Assembly: GCF_002368335.1 (NCBI RefSeq)
Contig: NZ_AP018288.1
Span: 5,605,763 to 5,669,762, forward strand
Length of the DNA stretch: 64,000 bases
Origin: Nostoc sp. NIES-4103
GTDB lineage: Bacteria > Cyanobacteriota > Cyanobacteriia > Cyanobacteriales > Nostocaceae
Direction: 5' to 3'
How positions within the stretch are numbered: position 1 is the first letter of the stretch; each line of letters starts with the position of its first letter. Position numbers and translations under genes: made by a program. The notes under the pieces were generated by a model. It saw only the letters and a program-made list of their open reading frames with translations. It did no database searches and was not told the origin of the DNA. Positions 1 through 9,261 of the stretch are shown one piece after another.

Positions 1-851
1 ATCTGACGACCCAAACTTAACAAACCAGGAGCAACAGCTTCCCGATCTACATTTGGAGACAATCGAGCCTCTAATGACTCTTTGAGCTTCCTAATCGTCA
101 GCGGTCTATTTAGGGTTCCCCGTTCCGCTAGGGAAATAGAACCCGTTTCTTCTGAAACAACCACACAGATGCAATTTTCGACCCGCTCAGTAATTCCCAT
201 GGCCGCCCGATGGCGTGTTCCCAACTGGCGCGAGGCTGTGCGTCCCGAAAGTGGTAAAATTATACCTGATGATACAATACGAGAGCCACGGATCAACGTC
301 GCTCCATCGTGTAATAGAGTTTTCGGCTGGAAAATCGTTTGTATCAATTCCTTAGAAACGTCAGCATTCAGCTTGACTCCAGGCACTGAAAAATCCCGCT
401 CGTCAATCGGGCCAGTTGTTTCCAAAATTAGCAAAGCTCCTATTCGGTTTTTCGAGAGTTCTTTAACCGCTTCCACAATTTCATCAATCACACTATCAGA
501 CTTAGGGACTGCCAGACTAGATGGTTGAAATAACTGTTGAAATTCACCGCGTCCCAATTGTTCCAAAAATCGGCGAAATTCTGATTGGAGAGCAACCGCC
601 ATCGCCACAGCACAACCAATCACCAACTTTTCTAGGACAAAGTTTAGTAGTGGTAGACCTAATCTACCACTGAGTGCTGAAGCCAACATTAAGATTATAA
701 AACCCCGTACCATCCACAGTGTGCGGCGCTCACTGATAATGACTAGTATCATGTACGTCAGCGCCAGCACAAACACGATATCCAGAGTCCCAACTAGCAA
801 GGACTGCGACCATCCTGGGTTTGTCAGCCATTGCTTCCACCAATCTCTCAT
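1..851 (-). CDS. cdaA: Diadenylate cyclase CdaA (DisA_N domain), cut by the window start
   Basis: The minus strand is open from an ATG at 849-851 to the window edge (283 codons visible); the C-terminus lies outside. The N-terminus has hydrophobic membrane segments (about residues 20-75, including the stretch VLALTYMILVI), followed by the DisA_N diadenylate cyclase domain. The family catalytic motifs are visible: DGATLIRG (DGA motif) and GTRHRAAMG (RHR motif). Known role of the family: condensing two ATP into the second messenger c-di-AMP at the membrane, which controls potassium and osmotic homeostasis. It lies just downstream of lysA in the same direction, separated by about 100 bp of repeat-rich DNA, so co-transcription is possible. 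Confidence 0.93.
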   Translation of the reverse strand, partial: MRDWWKQWLTNPGWSQSLLVGTLDIVFVLALTYMILVIISERRTLWMVRGFIILMLASALSGRLGLPLLNFVLEKLVIGCAVAMAVALQSEFRRFLEQLGRGEFQQLFQPSSLAVPKSDSVIDEIVEAVKELSKNRIGALLILETTGPIDERDFSVPGVKLNADVSKELIQTIFQPKTLLHDGATLIRGSRIVSSGIILPLSGRTASRQLGTRHRAAMGITERVENCICVVVSEETGSISLAERGTLNRPLTIRKLKESLEARLSPNVDREAVAPGLLSLGRQ

Positions 852-888
852 GACATCTGGATTAATCTTGTGCGTCTAATACTTTTAG

Positions 889-953
889 TCAATAGTCAAT
901 AGTCAACTGTCAAAAACATTTGACTATTGACTATGGACTTTTGACAGTTGACT
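889..953. repeat. Inverted heptamer-repeat block between lysA and cdaA
   Basis: A run of units of the type AGTCAAT is followed by a complementary run of the type TTGACTA, so the transcript could fold into an imperfect hairpin. The same family of degenerate 7-bp units recurs in many spacers of this window. The block touches the lysA stop codon. Confidence 0.7.
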
Positions 954-2346
954 AACTTTTCAATCTTTCTGGTAGACGATCTTGTCGAATCAAGTCTTGA
1001 TAAGTTTCGCGTTGCAAAATCAAATTTGCTTCGCCATTGGCCACTAGAACTGCTGCCGGTCGGGGTAAGCGGTTATAGTTAGATGCCATACTGTAATTGT
1101 AGGCACCAGTTCCCATAACTACGAGGATATCTCCTGGTTGAGTTTTCGGCAGTAGGGCATCTTTAATCAAAACATCGCCAGATTCACAATGCTTACCAGC
1201 AATTGTGACTTTTTCTGTTAGAGGAGCCGACATTTTATTGGCAACAACTGCACGATAAACTGACTGGTAAGTAATGGGGCGGGGATTATCCGACATTCCC
1301 CCATCAATGGCCACGTAGGTACGAATATCTGGGATTGTTTTAGATGAACCAATTGTATAGGCAGTCACACAGGCTGTGGCAATTAGCGATCGCCCTGGTT
1401 CACACAACAATTTTGGCAAAGGTAAATTTTCGGCCGCACAAGCTTCTTGAATCACTTCACAAATCGGTTTTACCCACTCTTCAATGCTTGGTGGATCGTC
1501 TGATTCTGTATAAGTAATCCCCAAGCCGCCACCCACATCTAACTCTGTAAGAGTTAAACCATAGCTAGCAGCTTTAGTTAACCACTGCACCATCAAAGCG
1601 GCTAAATCACGATGAGGTTGGCGTTCAAAAATTTGCGAACCAATATGAGCATGTACACCGACACAATTGAGGGCTACTTGCTGGCTCACGTAAGTAAATA
1701 CCTCATCCAAATCACCTGGATCAAAACCAAATTTACTATCCAAGTGACCAGTACGAATGTAATCGTGAGTATGACAATCAATACCAGGGGTCAACCGCAG
1801 TAAAATACGGACAGGCTGTTGCTGTTGTGCTAACTCAACTAAAGTTTGCAACTCATACCAGTTATCCGCCACAATATTGACACCAGTCTCAATTGCATAA
1901 AGCAATTCTGCACGAGACTTATTGTTACCATGGTAGTAAATCTTATCAGGACTTACGCCCGCAGTTAATGCTGTATACAGTTCACCACCAGAAGCTACAT
2001 CGATGCCTAAGCCTTCACTATTGGCTATGGCACAGACAGCAAGACAATTCCAAGCTTTAGAAGCGTACAATACCTGAGATTCACCCTGGTAATATTGCTT
2101 AAAAGTATCTCGGTATTGTTGACAAGCTGTTCGCAGAGTTTCTTCATCTAAAATATATAAAGGTGAACCAAACTGCTGAACTAGGGTTGTGACATCACAC
2201 CCACCAATTTCCAGGGAGTCAGAACTATTAACTTTAGCAGTCAAAGGTAAAAGTTCCTGGTTGGGTGAAATTGCGTTTGTGCTGCTTCGTTGAGGTAAGT
2301 ACTGACTACCAGCATGTTTAACCCCAGTGGGGTGAGTCGATACCAT
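952..2346 (-). CDS. lysA: Diaminopimelate decarboxylase
   Basis: PLP-dependent fold-type III decarboxylase that makes L-lysine from meso-diaminopimelate. Visible motifs are the PLP-binding lysine in VLYASKAWN (about residue 97), the phosphate-binding glycine run in LDVGGGLG, a substrate arginine/histidine context HAHIGSQIF, the CEPGRSL motif, and the catalytic cysteine in CESGDVL. The frame extends to 2370 with a TTG, but the ATG at 2344-2346 is preferred. The N-terminus is about 45 residues longer than in minimal enzymes. The gene is divergent from rimI and upstream of cdaA. Confidence 0.95.
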   Translation of the reverse strand: MVSTHPTGVKHAGSQYLPQRSSTNAISPNQELLPLTAKVNSSDSLEIGGCDVTTLVQQFGSPLYILDEETLRTACQQYRDTFKQYYQGESQVLYASKAWNCLAVCAIANSEGLGIDVASGGELYTALTAGVSPDKIYYHGNNKSRAELLYAIETGVNIVADNWYELQTLVELAQQQQPVRILLRLTPGIDCHTHDYIRTGHLDSKFGFDPGDLDEVFTYVSQQVALNCVGVHAHIGSQIFERQPHRDLAALMVQWLTKAASYGLTLTELDVGGGLGITYTESDDPPSIEEWVKPICEVIQEACAAENLPLPKLLCEPGRSLIATACVTAYTIGSSKTIPDIRTYVAIDGGMSDNPRPITYQSVYRAVVANKMSAPLTEKVTIAGKHCESGDVLIKDALLPKTQPGDILVVMGTGAYNYSMASNYNRLPRPAAVLVANGEANLILQRETYQDLIRQDRLPERLKS

Positions 2347-2437
2347 AAATATAAATTTGTCCTTGCTCAAATTACGGGTGTGAGTAAGTCACCCGATTCT
2401 CAGTTTACAAAGGGTTTGTAATCTTATCCAACTAAAT

Positions 2438-2986
2438 GTGATCACATTAGACTTAAAACTACAATCACTGACATCAGAGGATGTTAATGCAATATTAGAA
2501 CTGGATAAAGCCTGTTTTGGTGGTTTGTGGTCTCTACAGGGCTACCAACGAGAGTTGGAAAGTCCCAACAGTGACTTACTGGGTTTATTTTCCTCTGTTG
2601 CTGATACCAAATTGCTGGGAATGGGTTGCTTTTGGTCAATTTTAGAGGAAGCCCACATTACCATTTTGGCAGTTCATCCCCAATATCACCGTCAAGGTTT
2701 GGGGCAAGCTCTATTATATTCTCTTTTGAAGACTGCTGGCGATCGCGGCTTGGAGAGAGCAACACTCGAAGTCCGAGTTTCTAACTTAGCAGCTATATCT
2801 TTATATCAAAAATTTGGCTTCCAAACAGCGGGACGCCGCCGGCGTTATTACCAAGATAACGGGGAGGATGCTCTAATTCTTTGGCTATCAGGTTTACAAC
2901 AGCCACAATTTCAACAAACTTTGGCTGACTGGCACACCCTTGTCAAGGAAAACTTAAGCAAATCCTCTTGGCAGTTTGTTTGGTAA
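2438..2986 (+). CDS. rimI: Ribosomal protein S18 alanine N-acetyltransferase RimI (GNAT family)
   Basis: GNAT-fold acetyltransferase of 182 residues. The acetyl-CoA pyrophosphate loop is visible as HPQYHRQGLGQAL (about residues 83-95), followed by the typical RimI end LEVRVSNLAAISLYQKFGF. The start is a GTG at 2438; no ATG lies nearby in frame. RimI acetylates the N-terminal alanine of ribosomal protein S18; related GNATs have other targets, so the substrate is inferred. The gene is divergently arranged with lysA across 91 bp. Confidence 0.85.
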   Translation: MITLDLKLQSLTSEDVNAILELDKACFGGLWSLQGYQRELESPNSDLLGLFSSVADTKLLGMGCFWSILEEAHITILAVHPQYHRQGLGQALLYSLLKTAGDRGLERATLEVRVSNLAAISLYQKFGFQTAGRRRRYYQDNGEDALILWLSGLQQPQFQQTLADWHTLVKENLSKSSWQFVW

Positions 2987-2987
2987 T

Positions 2988-3161
2988 GGGGATTGGGGAT
3001 TGGGGATTGGGGATTGGGGATTGGAGATTGGGGATTGGGGATTGGGGATCGGGGATTGGGGATTGGGTATTGGGGATTAGGAAAAAACGCTGTTTGACTA
3101 ACTAATATTTTTTCCCAGTCCCCAGTCCCCAGTCACTAGTCCCCAGTCCCCAGTCCCCATC
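2988..3161. repeat. Tandem GGGGATT array followed by complementary CCCCAGT array
   Basis: About ten degenerate copies of GGGGATT (2988-3080) are followed, after a short spacer containing GGAAAAAACGCTG, by copies of CCCCAGT (3117-3160). The two arms are roughly complementary and could form a long imperfect hairpin downstream of rimI. The same two-arm design recurs at 29586-29760 and 39843-40020. This is the short tandemly repeated repetitive (STRR) type known from Nostoc-group genomes. Confidence 0.85.
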
Positions 3162-3542
3162 ATAATTTCATGAAAAAAAACTTATTTTCAGACAATTTAC
3201 TTTATTAAAATATTTAATCTTTGAAATTATTTAATTAAATAAAATATATAAATAATAATTTTGCTTGACATTTATTATAAAAATATGATAAGAGTTAATA
3301 TTTGTGGCCAGAAAAATAAAATATTAACCACAGGAATAGGCTGTGAGTAATAAACCTCAGAAATGCTGGTAAATTCAAGCTCCTCAGTATACTAGCTACA
3401 TAAAAAGTAACAAATAGTTAGCAATTGCACCATTAAGTTGGGTATTAGCTCTTGGGCGTCTATAATCTTTATACAGGCGTCCAAAGGCTTAGCCTGTGCT
3501 AAAATCAGCGTACCGGCACGACGCAGGTGATGGGATAAAGCT
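3162..3542 (+). promoter_or_regulatory. AT-rich leader and probable promoter region of clpC
   Basis: About 380 bp with no credible gene. It is very AT-rich from 3175 to 3350 and becomes mixed just ahead of clpC. This spacing and composition fit a promoter plus long 5' leader for clpC, but no specific -10/-35 or operator could be assigned with confidence. Confidence 0.4.
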
Positions 3543-6011
3543 ATGTTTGAACGCTTCACAGAAAAAGCAATTAAGGTAATCATGCTGGCCCAAGAAGAGG
3601 CCCGCCGTTTAGGTCACAATTTCGTCGGCACCGAACAGATCCTCCTGGGTCTGATCGGGGAAGGGACGGGAGTGGCGGCCAAAGTGCTGAAATCCATGGG
3701 TGTCAATCTCAAAGATGCCCGGATTGAAGTAGAAAAAATCATCGGGCGGGGTTCTGGCTTTGTGGCTGTGGAAATTCCGTTTACGCCACGGGCAAAGCGA
3801 GTTCTAGAACTATCCTTAGAAGAAGCGCGCCAGTTAGGGCATAACTACATTGGCACCGAGCATCTGCTGTTGGGCCTGATCCGGGAAGGGGAAGGTGTAG
3901 CAGCCAGGGTGCTAGAAAACCTAGGGGTGGATCTATCTAAGGTAAGAACCCAAGTGATTCGGATGCTGGGAGAAACAGCAGAAGTTTCGGCTACCGGACA
4001 ATCGGGACGCACCAAAACTCCAACTTTGGATGAATTTGGCTCGAACCTAACCCAAATGGCGACAGATAATAAGCTCGACCCAGTGGTAGGACGTGCCAAA
4101 GAAATTGAGCGGGTGATTCAAATATTGGGTCGCCGGACTAAAAATAATCCAGTGCTGATTGGGGAACCAGGGGTAGGTAAAACTGCGATCGCCGAAGGTC
4201 TAGCTTCACGCATTGCTAACAAAGATGTCCCCGACATCCTAGAAGATAAGCGCGTGGTGACACTAGATATCGGCTTATTGGTAGCAGGAACCAAGTACCG
4301 GGGTGAATTTGAAGAACGCCTGAAGAAAATCATGGATGAAATTCGCCAGGCGGGCAATGTCATTCTCGTGATTGACGAAGTTCACACCCTAATTGGTGCG
4401 GGTGCAGCAGAAGGCGCCATCGACGCAGCAAATATCCTCAAGCCAGCTTTGGCAAGAGGTGAATTACAGTGCATCGGCGCGACAACCCTAGATGAATACC
4501 GCAAGCACATCGAGCGGGATGCAGCCTTAGAACGTCGCTTCCAGCCAGTAATGGTCGGTGAACCTACTGTAGATGAAACAATTGAAATTTTGTACGGTCT
4601 ACGCGATCGCTACGAGCAACACCACAAGCTGAAAATTTCCGATGAAGCCTTGGTGGCTGCGGCGAAATTGTCTGACCGTTACATTAGCGATCGCTATTTG
4701 CCAGATAAAGCCATCGACTTGATTGATGAAGCAGGTTCTCGCGTCCGCTTGATAAACTCCCAACTGCCACCCGCAGCCAAAGAGTTGGATAAAGAACTGC
4801 GGCAAATCCTCAAAGAAAAAGACGATGCAGTGCGTTCCCAAGACTTTGATCGAGCTGGGGAATTGCGCGATCGGGAAATGGAAATCAAAGCGGAAATTCG
4901 CGCGATCGCTCAAAGCAAAACCAACGCTTCCGGTAACGAAGGTGAAGAACCCGTAGTCACCGAAGAAGACATCGCCCACATCGTCGCTTCCTGGACAGGC
5001 GTACCGGTGAATAAACTCACCGAATCCGAATCTGAGAAGCTGCTGCACATGGAAGACACCTTGCACCAGCGTTTAATTGGGCAAGAAGATGCTGTGAAGG
5101 CAGTTTCACGAGCCATTCGCCGCGCTCGTGTCGGTTTGAAGAATCCCAATCGCCCCATTGCTAGCTTTGTCTTCTCCGGGCCTACCGGGGTAGGTAAAAC
5201 CGAGTTGGCGAAATCCTTGGCTTCTTACTTCTTCGGTTCCGAAGAAGCAATGATCCGCCTGGATATGTCCGAATACATGGAGCGCCACACCGTCAGTAAA
5301 CTGATTGGTTCGCCTCCAGGCTATGTTGGTTACAACGAAGGCGGTCAGTTAACTGAAGCTGTGCGCCGTCGTCCTTACACAGTGGTGCTGTTCGACGAAA
5401 TCGAAAAAGCGCACCCCGATGTATTCAACATGCTGCTGCAAATTTTGGAAGACGGTCGCTTAACCGATGCCAAAGGTCGCACCGTTGACTTTAAGAATAC
5501 CTTGCTGATTTTAACTTCTAACATCGGTTCTAAGGTAATTGAGAAAGGTGCCTCCACCATCGGCTTTGAATTTGCCGATGATGCTGGCGAATCCCAATAC
5601 AACCGCATTAAGACTTTGGTCAACGAAGAACTCAAACAGTACTTCCGTCCAGAGTTCCTCAACCGCTTGGATGAAATCATCGTCTTCCGTCAATTGAGCA
5701 GAGACGAGGTGACACAAATCGCCGACATCATGCTCAAGGAAGTGTTTGGTCGTTTGACAGAAAAAGGCATCACCTTAGAAGTCACCGAACGCTTCAAAGA
5801 CCGCTTAATCCAAGAAGGTTACAGCCCCAGCTACGGTGCAAGACCCTTACGCCGGGCAATTATGCGCTTGTTGGAAGATAGCCTAGCAGAAGAAATCCTT
5901 TCTGGTCGCATCAAAGATGGCGACATCGCTGTTGTGGATGTAGATGAAAATGGTAATGTTCAAGTAAGTTCTCAACAGCCACGGGAATTGTTACCCCAAG
6001 GCATTGAATAG
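3543..6011 (+). CDS. clpC: ATP-dependent Clp protease ATPase subunit ClpC
   Basis: HSP100/Clp AAA+ unfoldase of 822 residues, the usual ClpC length. Domains in order: two N-terminal Clp repeats (FERFTEKAIKVIMLAQ, about 1-145), the D1 AAA+ module (Walker A GEPGVGKTAI near 208, Walker B VIDEVHT), a UVR-type coiled middle region (AVRSQDFDRAGELRDREM, about 430-450), and the D2 AAA+ module (Walker A GPTGVGKTEL near 547, Walker B LFDEIEKAH) with the C-terminal D2-small domain. It unfolds substrates and feeds them to ClpP in the cytoplasm; cyanobacterial ClpC is usually essential. A Rho-independent terminator follows, so it is probably monocistronic. Confidence 0.97.
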   Translation: MFERFTEKAIKVIMLAQEEARRLGHNFVGTEQILLGLIGEGTGVAAKVLKSMGVNLKDARIEVEKIIGRGSGFVAVEIPFTPRAKRVLELSLEEARQLGHNYIGTEHLLLGLIREGEGVAARVLENLGVDLSKVRTQVIRMLGETAEVSATGQSGRTKTPTLDEFGSNLTQMATDNKLDPVVGRAKEIERVIQILGRRTKNNPVLIGEPGVGKTAIAEGLASRIANKDVPDILEDKRVVTLDIGLLVAGTKYRGEFEERLKKIMDEIRQAGNVILVIDEVHTLIGAGAAEGAIDAANILKPALARGELQCIGATTLDEYRKHIERDAALERRFQPVMVGEPTVDETIEILYGLRDRYEQHHKLKISDEALVAAAKLSDRYISDRYLPDKAIDLIDEAGSRVRLINSQLPPAAKELDKELRQILKEKDDAVRSQDFDRAGELRDREMEIKAEIRAIAQSKTNASGNEGEEPVVTEEDIAHIVASWTGVPVNKLTESESEKLLHMEDTLHQRLIGQEDAVKAVSRAIRRARVGLKNPNRPIASFVFSGPTGVGKTELAKSLASYFFGSEEAMIRLDMSEYMERHTVSKLIGSPPGYVGYNEGGQLTEAVRRRPYTVVLFDEIEKAHPDVFNMLLQILEDGRLTDAKGRTVDFKNTLLILTSNIGSKVIEKGASTIGFEFADDAGESQYNRIKTLVNEELKQYFRPEFLNRLDEIIVFRQLSRDEVTQIADIMLKEVFGRLTEKGITLEVTERFKDRLIQEGYSPSYGARPLRRAIMRLLEDSLAEEILSGRIKDGDIAVVDVDENGNVQVSSQQPRELLPQGIE

Positions 6012-6052
6012 AATTTAAAATTTGGGATTTGAATCTCAAATAAAATATTAGG

Positions 6053-6087
6053 AAACGGTAGAGGATAAATTTCTCTACCGTTTTTTG
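6053..6087 (+). terminator. Rho-independent terminator of clpC
   Basis: Perfect 10-bp arms AACGGTAGAG (6054-6063) and CTCTACCGTT (6073-6082) with a 9-nt loop, running into a T tract (6081-6086). It lies 42 bp after the clpC stop. Confidence 0.9.
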
Positions 6088-6165
6088 TTGTTAATAAAAG
6101 TTTTTAAAGGTGAATACTATTGGAAGGACATCTAACAAAAACATTTAGATTTCAAAAGGAAAAAT

Positions 6166-6801
6166 ATGACAGTTAGCTCAATTAAAGATTCCGATACACT
6201 AATTAAAGTATTAATTGGAGTGATTGTAATTTTATTAATTTTATTTTTTGGGTTCAATTACAAAATTTTCATTCCTAGTAAGTCAGTAAATTTTGAACCA
6301 GGTTCAATAATAGTGCGTCAAATTCAAGATGTAAGTGAATTGACTACAGCAACGTTTGAAATGGATGCTGTAGTACCTGTCAGCCAAAAAGATTATTTAA
6401 TTTTGGAAAGCAAGTTACTCTATATTGCTCATGGTAATGTGAGAGTTGGAGTTAATCTGAATGAATTTCAGGCTGAAGATGTAAAAATTAAAGGAGATAA
6501 AATAACAGTAACTTTACCTCCACTCAAAATTCTTGATAGTAAGCTTGATTTAAAACACTCTAGCGTTTACTCTTATGATCGTGGTTTTTTAGGTTGGGGG
6601 CCTGATGTTGTAAATTTACAAGCCCAAGCCCAGTTAGAAGCTATCCACAAAGTTGAGAAAGCTGCTTGTCAAGGTTGGTTGATTAAAGAAGCTAGCGATA
6701 GAGTAGAGAAAACTGTTGATCATTTACTAAATCAAGTCTTGAAAGATAAAGGTTATAAAATAACTGTGAATGCTCAATTACCTGCTGAAGGCTCTTGTTA
6801 A
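6166..6801 (+). CDS. DUF4230-type membrane-anchored protein
   Basis: Protein of 211 residues with one N-terminal transmembrane helix (about residues 13-35, LIKVLIGVIVILLILFFGF) followed by a soluble part. The pattern of an early TM, a beta-rich segment (residues 60-120, KDYLILESKLLYIAHGNVRVGVNL) and a helical tail resembles DUF4230 proteins; that family has no established biochemical function. A purine-rich AAAAGGAAAA lies just upstream of the ATG. Family assignment is from memory of the pattern and is moderate. Confidence 0.6.
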   Translation: MTVSSIKDSDTLIKVLIGVIVILLILFFGFNYKIFIPSKSVNFEPGSIIVRQIQDVSELTTATFEMDAVVPVSQKDYLILESKLLYIAHGNVRVGVNLNEFQAEDVKIKGDKITVTLPPLKILDSKLDLKHSSVYSYDRGFLGWGPDVVNLQAQAQLEAIHKVEKAACQGWLIKEASDRVEKTVDHLLNQVLKDKGYKITVNAQLPAEGSC

Positions 6802-6821
6802 AAAGTCAAGCAGTACTTCTT

Positions 6822-6933
6822 ATACCAATTCTCCGTGAACTTGAGCTTAATTATTACTTCTTACTTGGCGTTCTTGGCGTTCTTGGCGGTTCGTTTAAGA
6901 AATAAAAAGCTCATCTTCATAGAGAATTGGTAT
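6822..6933. repeat. MITE-like element with 12-bp terminal inverted repeats
   Basis: Perfect inverted ends ATACCAATTCTC (6822-6833) and GAGAATTGGTAT (6922-6933), with further complementarity inside (GTGAACTTGAGCTT against AAGCTCATCTTCA). There is no coding capacity. A diverged relative occurs at 31969-32084, so this looks like a small non-autonomous mobile or repetitive element. Confidence 0.65.
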
Positions 6934-7043
6934 TAGCTGGTTTGAGCGACAGATCAACCCAACATATACTCTGCTGGTGTTGAGTTTCGTTCCTCAACCC
7001 AACCTACAAAATTCCTAATTTAAGCTGGGAGGGCATAGAAGCC

Positions 7044-7298
7044 ATGTTAAATATAGACTTGATTCAATACCCCAACATTTATCAAGAAACCTTTGAAGTA
7101 TGGATAGATCCAATGTTGTCTCCTCCATATATTCTTTTATTACTCTGCGATAGCGAGGAAAATTGTCAAATTTATGATCCGGCGCAGGGTTATAAACTTA
7201 TATTTTATAGTCAAAGTTATGAGACAGCCAAGTTATGGTTATTAGAAGATGAGTATGAACTAATTGCAGGTAGGCTATTAGCTACAGAATTAGCCTGA
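7044..7298 (+). CDS. Small hypothetical protein
   Basis: An ORF of 84 codons with an ATG preceded by GGGAGG about 12 nt upstream. The product is acidic, has no signal peptide, and contains aromatic-rich stretches (PPYILLLLCD, YKLIFYSQSYETAKLWLLEDEYEL). I do not recognise a family. It is kept as a gene because of the ribosome-binding site and the lack of a better ORF on the other strand. Confidence 0.5.
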   Translation: MLNIDLIQYPNIYQETFEVWIDPMLSPPYILLLLCDSEENCQIYDPAQGYKLIFYSQSYETAKLWLLEDEYELIAGRLLATELA

Positions 7299-7397
7299 AT
7301 TAGTTAAACTTTATTAATCAGCTATTAGAGACAATTTATTTATAAATAAATCTACAAATAATTAAATCAACACACTGATAAATAAAAGAGTAAAATT

Positions 7398-7670
7398 GTG
7401 CAAAGCATACTTTTAAGCCGCGAAGAAGTTGGACGACGTGCCAAAGAACTATACGAAAACAGTATTCGTAAACAAGTGGAACGAGAAGAAAACATCGGTA
7501 AAATGGTGATTATTGATATAGAAACCGGTGAGTACGCAGTTGATAAAACAGGTATAGAATCGGCGCGATATTTATGGAAAAAACACCCATTAGCTCGACT
7601 TTTCGGTTTTCGTATTGGTTACAAAGTTGCTGCTTCGTTCAATGGATTTTTGGAGCGTGATTCGCAGTGA
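7398..7670 (+). CDS. Small hypothetical protein
   Basis: An ORF of 90 codons starting with GTG. The sequence begins with a helical, charged segment (SREEVGRRAKELYENSIRKQVEREENIGK) and continues MVIIDIETGEYAVDKTG ... FGFRIGYKVAASF. This layout is common in small conserved cyanobacterial proteins that may be antitoxin-like partners of PIN-type toxins, but no toxin gene follows here. Function unknown. Confidence 0.55.
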   Translation: MQSILLSREEVGRRAKELYENSIRKQVEREENIGKMVIIDIETGEYAVDKTGIESARYLWKKHPLARLFGFRIGYKVAASFNGFLERDSQ

Positions 7671-7715
7671 TTTTTGCTATTGTAACAATTGAGGAGTTGT
7701 AGTTCTGGATTTTAT

Positions 7716-8273
7716 TTACCGACTGACTTTAAGCCACCCAAAGACTTGCTGAACAGTCAAATCTAGATTTAAAAACTTTGGTATTGGCAAAGATTCACTA
7801 CCGATTAATTCAATAGGTTCTTGTCCAGGAATAAATGCCAAAATCAACCGTTCATCCGGGTCGATTAACCATCCTAGCTGAGTTCCATACTTCAAACAGT
7901 GTAAAATATTACTAATGACTTTGGTTGTTCTCTGTTCAGGTGAGAGAATTTCTACTGTCCAGTCGGGGTAAAGTTCAAAAGTATTAGGTACTTCTCCATC
8001 CGCTTCAAAGGGTATGCGCTGCCAAGTAAAAACAGTAGCATCTGGAACAATTGAACGTCCGCCAAAGGTACAGCGCAATTCCGGAAAAGCTAAGGCGATT
8101 TGCTGTGCTTCTGCAATTTGATTCACAGCATCACAAAATTTGAGTTGTAGACGCGAGTGTTTACCAGCAGGCATAGGTTTTTGATAAATGCGACCGTTAA
8201 TAAATTCGCTTGCTGGCTTGGTTTCTGGCAGCTGAAGAAATTTTTCTAAAGTCAGGGGTGCTGCTGTTGTCAT
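7716..8273 (-). CDS. Uma2-family (DUF820) putative endonuclease
   Basis: Protein of 185 residues of the Uma2/DUF820 family, which is greatly expanded in cyanobacteria and has a PD-(D/E)xK nuclease fold. Visible are the conserved start PLTLEKFLQLPETKPASEFINGRIYQKPMP, the aspartate in SIVPDATVF, and the PDWTVEILSPEQRT segment that carries the predicted acidic active-site residues. The biological role is unknown. A second, more distant member is at 45983-46552. Confidence 0.85.
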   Translation of the reverse strand: MTTAAPLTLEKFLQLPETKPASEFINGRIYQKPMPAGKHSRLQLKFCDAVNQIAEAQQIALAFPELRCTFGGRSIVPDATVFTWQRIPFEADGEVPNTFELYPDWTVEILSPEQRTTKVISNILHCLKYGTQLGWLIDPDERLILAFIPGQEPIELIGSESLPIPKFLNLDLTVQQVFGWLKVSR

Positions 8274-8427
8274 AATAAATAATACTCTAATTTCACGAGC
8301 TGCGATCGCACAAACTTCTCAGTTATGCCGTAGACTAACACACCTTGAATTGTTTGTGGTGCGGCGCTTGGCGACAACACACCCTACATTGAAAGATTAG
8401 CACCAGGTTACTGATCTATTAGTTAAA

Positions 8428-9261
8428 CTAAAAGCCAACGTCTACTTTTTCAGAAAGCCATTTATACCAAGAATCTAATCCTGCGCCAGTTTTTGCAGAA
8501 ACCTGAAAAATCTGAATGTGCGGATTAACCTGTCGCGCATATTCTATACATTTTTCCACATCAAACTGCACATAAGGTAGCAAATCAATTTTAGTGAGAA
8601 TCATAATCTCACTAGCACGAAACATATGGGGATATTTTATCGGCTTATCTTCTCCCTCTGTCACCGAAAGAATGACTACTTTTGACTGTTCTCCTAAATC
8701 AAATAAAGCGGGACAAACCAAATTTCCTACATTTTCAATCATCACAACTGAGTTCAAAGGTGGATTTAGTTGTTGTAAACCTCTATCTATCATTGATGCA
8801 TCGAGATGACAGCCAGTTCCGGTGTTAATTTGGATGACTTTACAACCTGTTTCTCTAATTTTTTGAGCGTCGTTAGTTGTCTCTTGATCGCCTTCAATGA
8901 CACTAATAGTAAGTTGATTTTTTAAATCATTGATAGTTTGCGTTAACAGAGTTGTTTTTCCTGCACCAGGAGAACTCATTAAATTTAAAGCAAGAATATT
9001 TCGCCCTTTAAACCAGCCGCGATTTTGGGCGGCAATTAGATTATTTTTCGCTAATATATTTTGTTCTAAATATATAGTTGTATTATGAATTTTGGCGTGA
9101 ATTTGAGATACTTCATTATGAGTATCATGAGTATGTGAATGAGTAATTACAGTACCATCCGGTAAAGTGTGAGTATGATGATGGTTATGTTCAACTTCAC
9201 CAGTTTCCAAATTAGTAACTTTCCCTTCGCTATCATCAGAACAACCACAAGTTACACACAT
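8428..9261 (-). CDS. hypB: Hydrogenase nickel incorporation GTPase HypB
   Basis: G3E/SIMIBI-class GTPase of 277 residues that delivers Ni(II) to the [NiFe]-hydrogenase large subunit together with HypA. Visible are an N-terminal cysteine motif (MCVTCGCSD), a histidine-rich metal store (residues 24-50, HNHHHTHTL and HSHTHDTHNE), the P-loop SSPGAGKTTLL, and the IDLLPY / KTGAGL nucleotide-binding region. It overlaps the end of hypA by 10 bp, so translation is probably coupled. It is the last gene of the hyp operon; expected client is HupL encoded at 21092-22687. Confidence 0.96.
   Translation of the reverse strand: MCVTCGCSDDSEGKVTNLETGEVEHNHHHTHTLPDGTVITHSHTHDTHNEVSQIHAKIHNTTIYLEQNILAKNNLIAAQNRGWFKGRNILALNLMSSPGAGKTTLLTQTINDLKNQLTISVIEGDQETTNDAQKIRETGCKVIQINTGTGCHLDASMIDRGLQQLNPPLNSVVMIENVGNLVCPALFDLGEQSKVVILSVTEGEDKPIKYPHMFRASEIMILTKIDLLPYVQFDVEKCIEYARQVNPHIQIFQVSAKTGAGLDSWYKWLSEKVDVGF

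Noticed and set aside
2988..3161. A CRISPR array, suggested by regular repeats here and at 29586 and 39843
   Set aside because: The units are 7 bp with no spacers; they are STRR-type heptamer repeats. No cas gene is present.
4599..5717. Several minus-strand ORFs inside clpC
   Set aside because: They are shadows of the GC-rich clpC coding frame without independent support.
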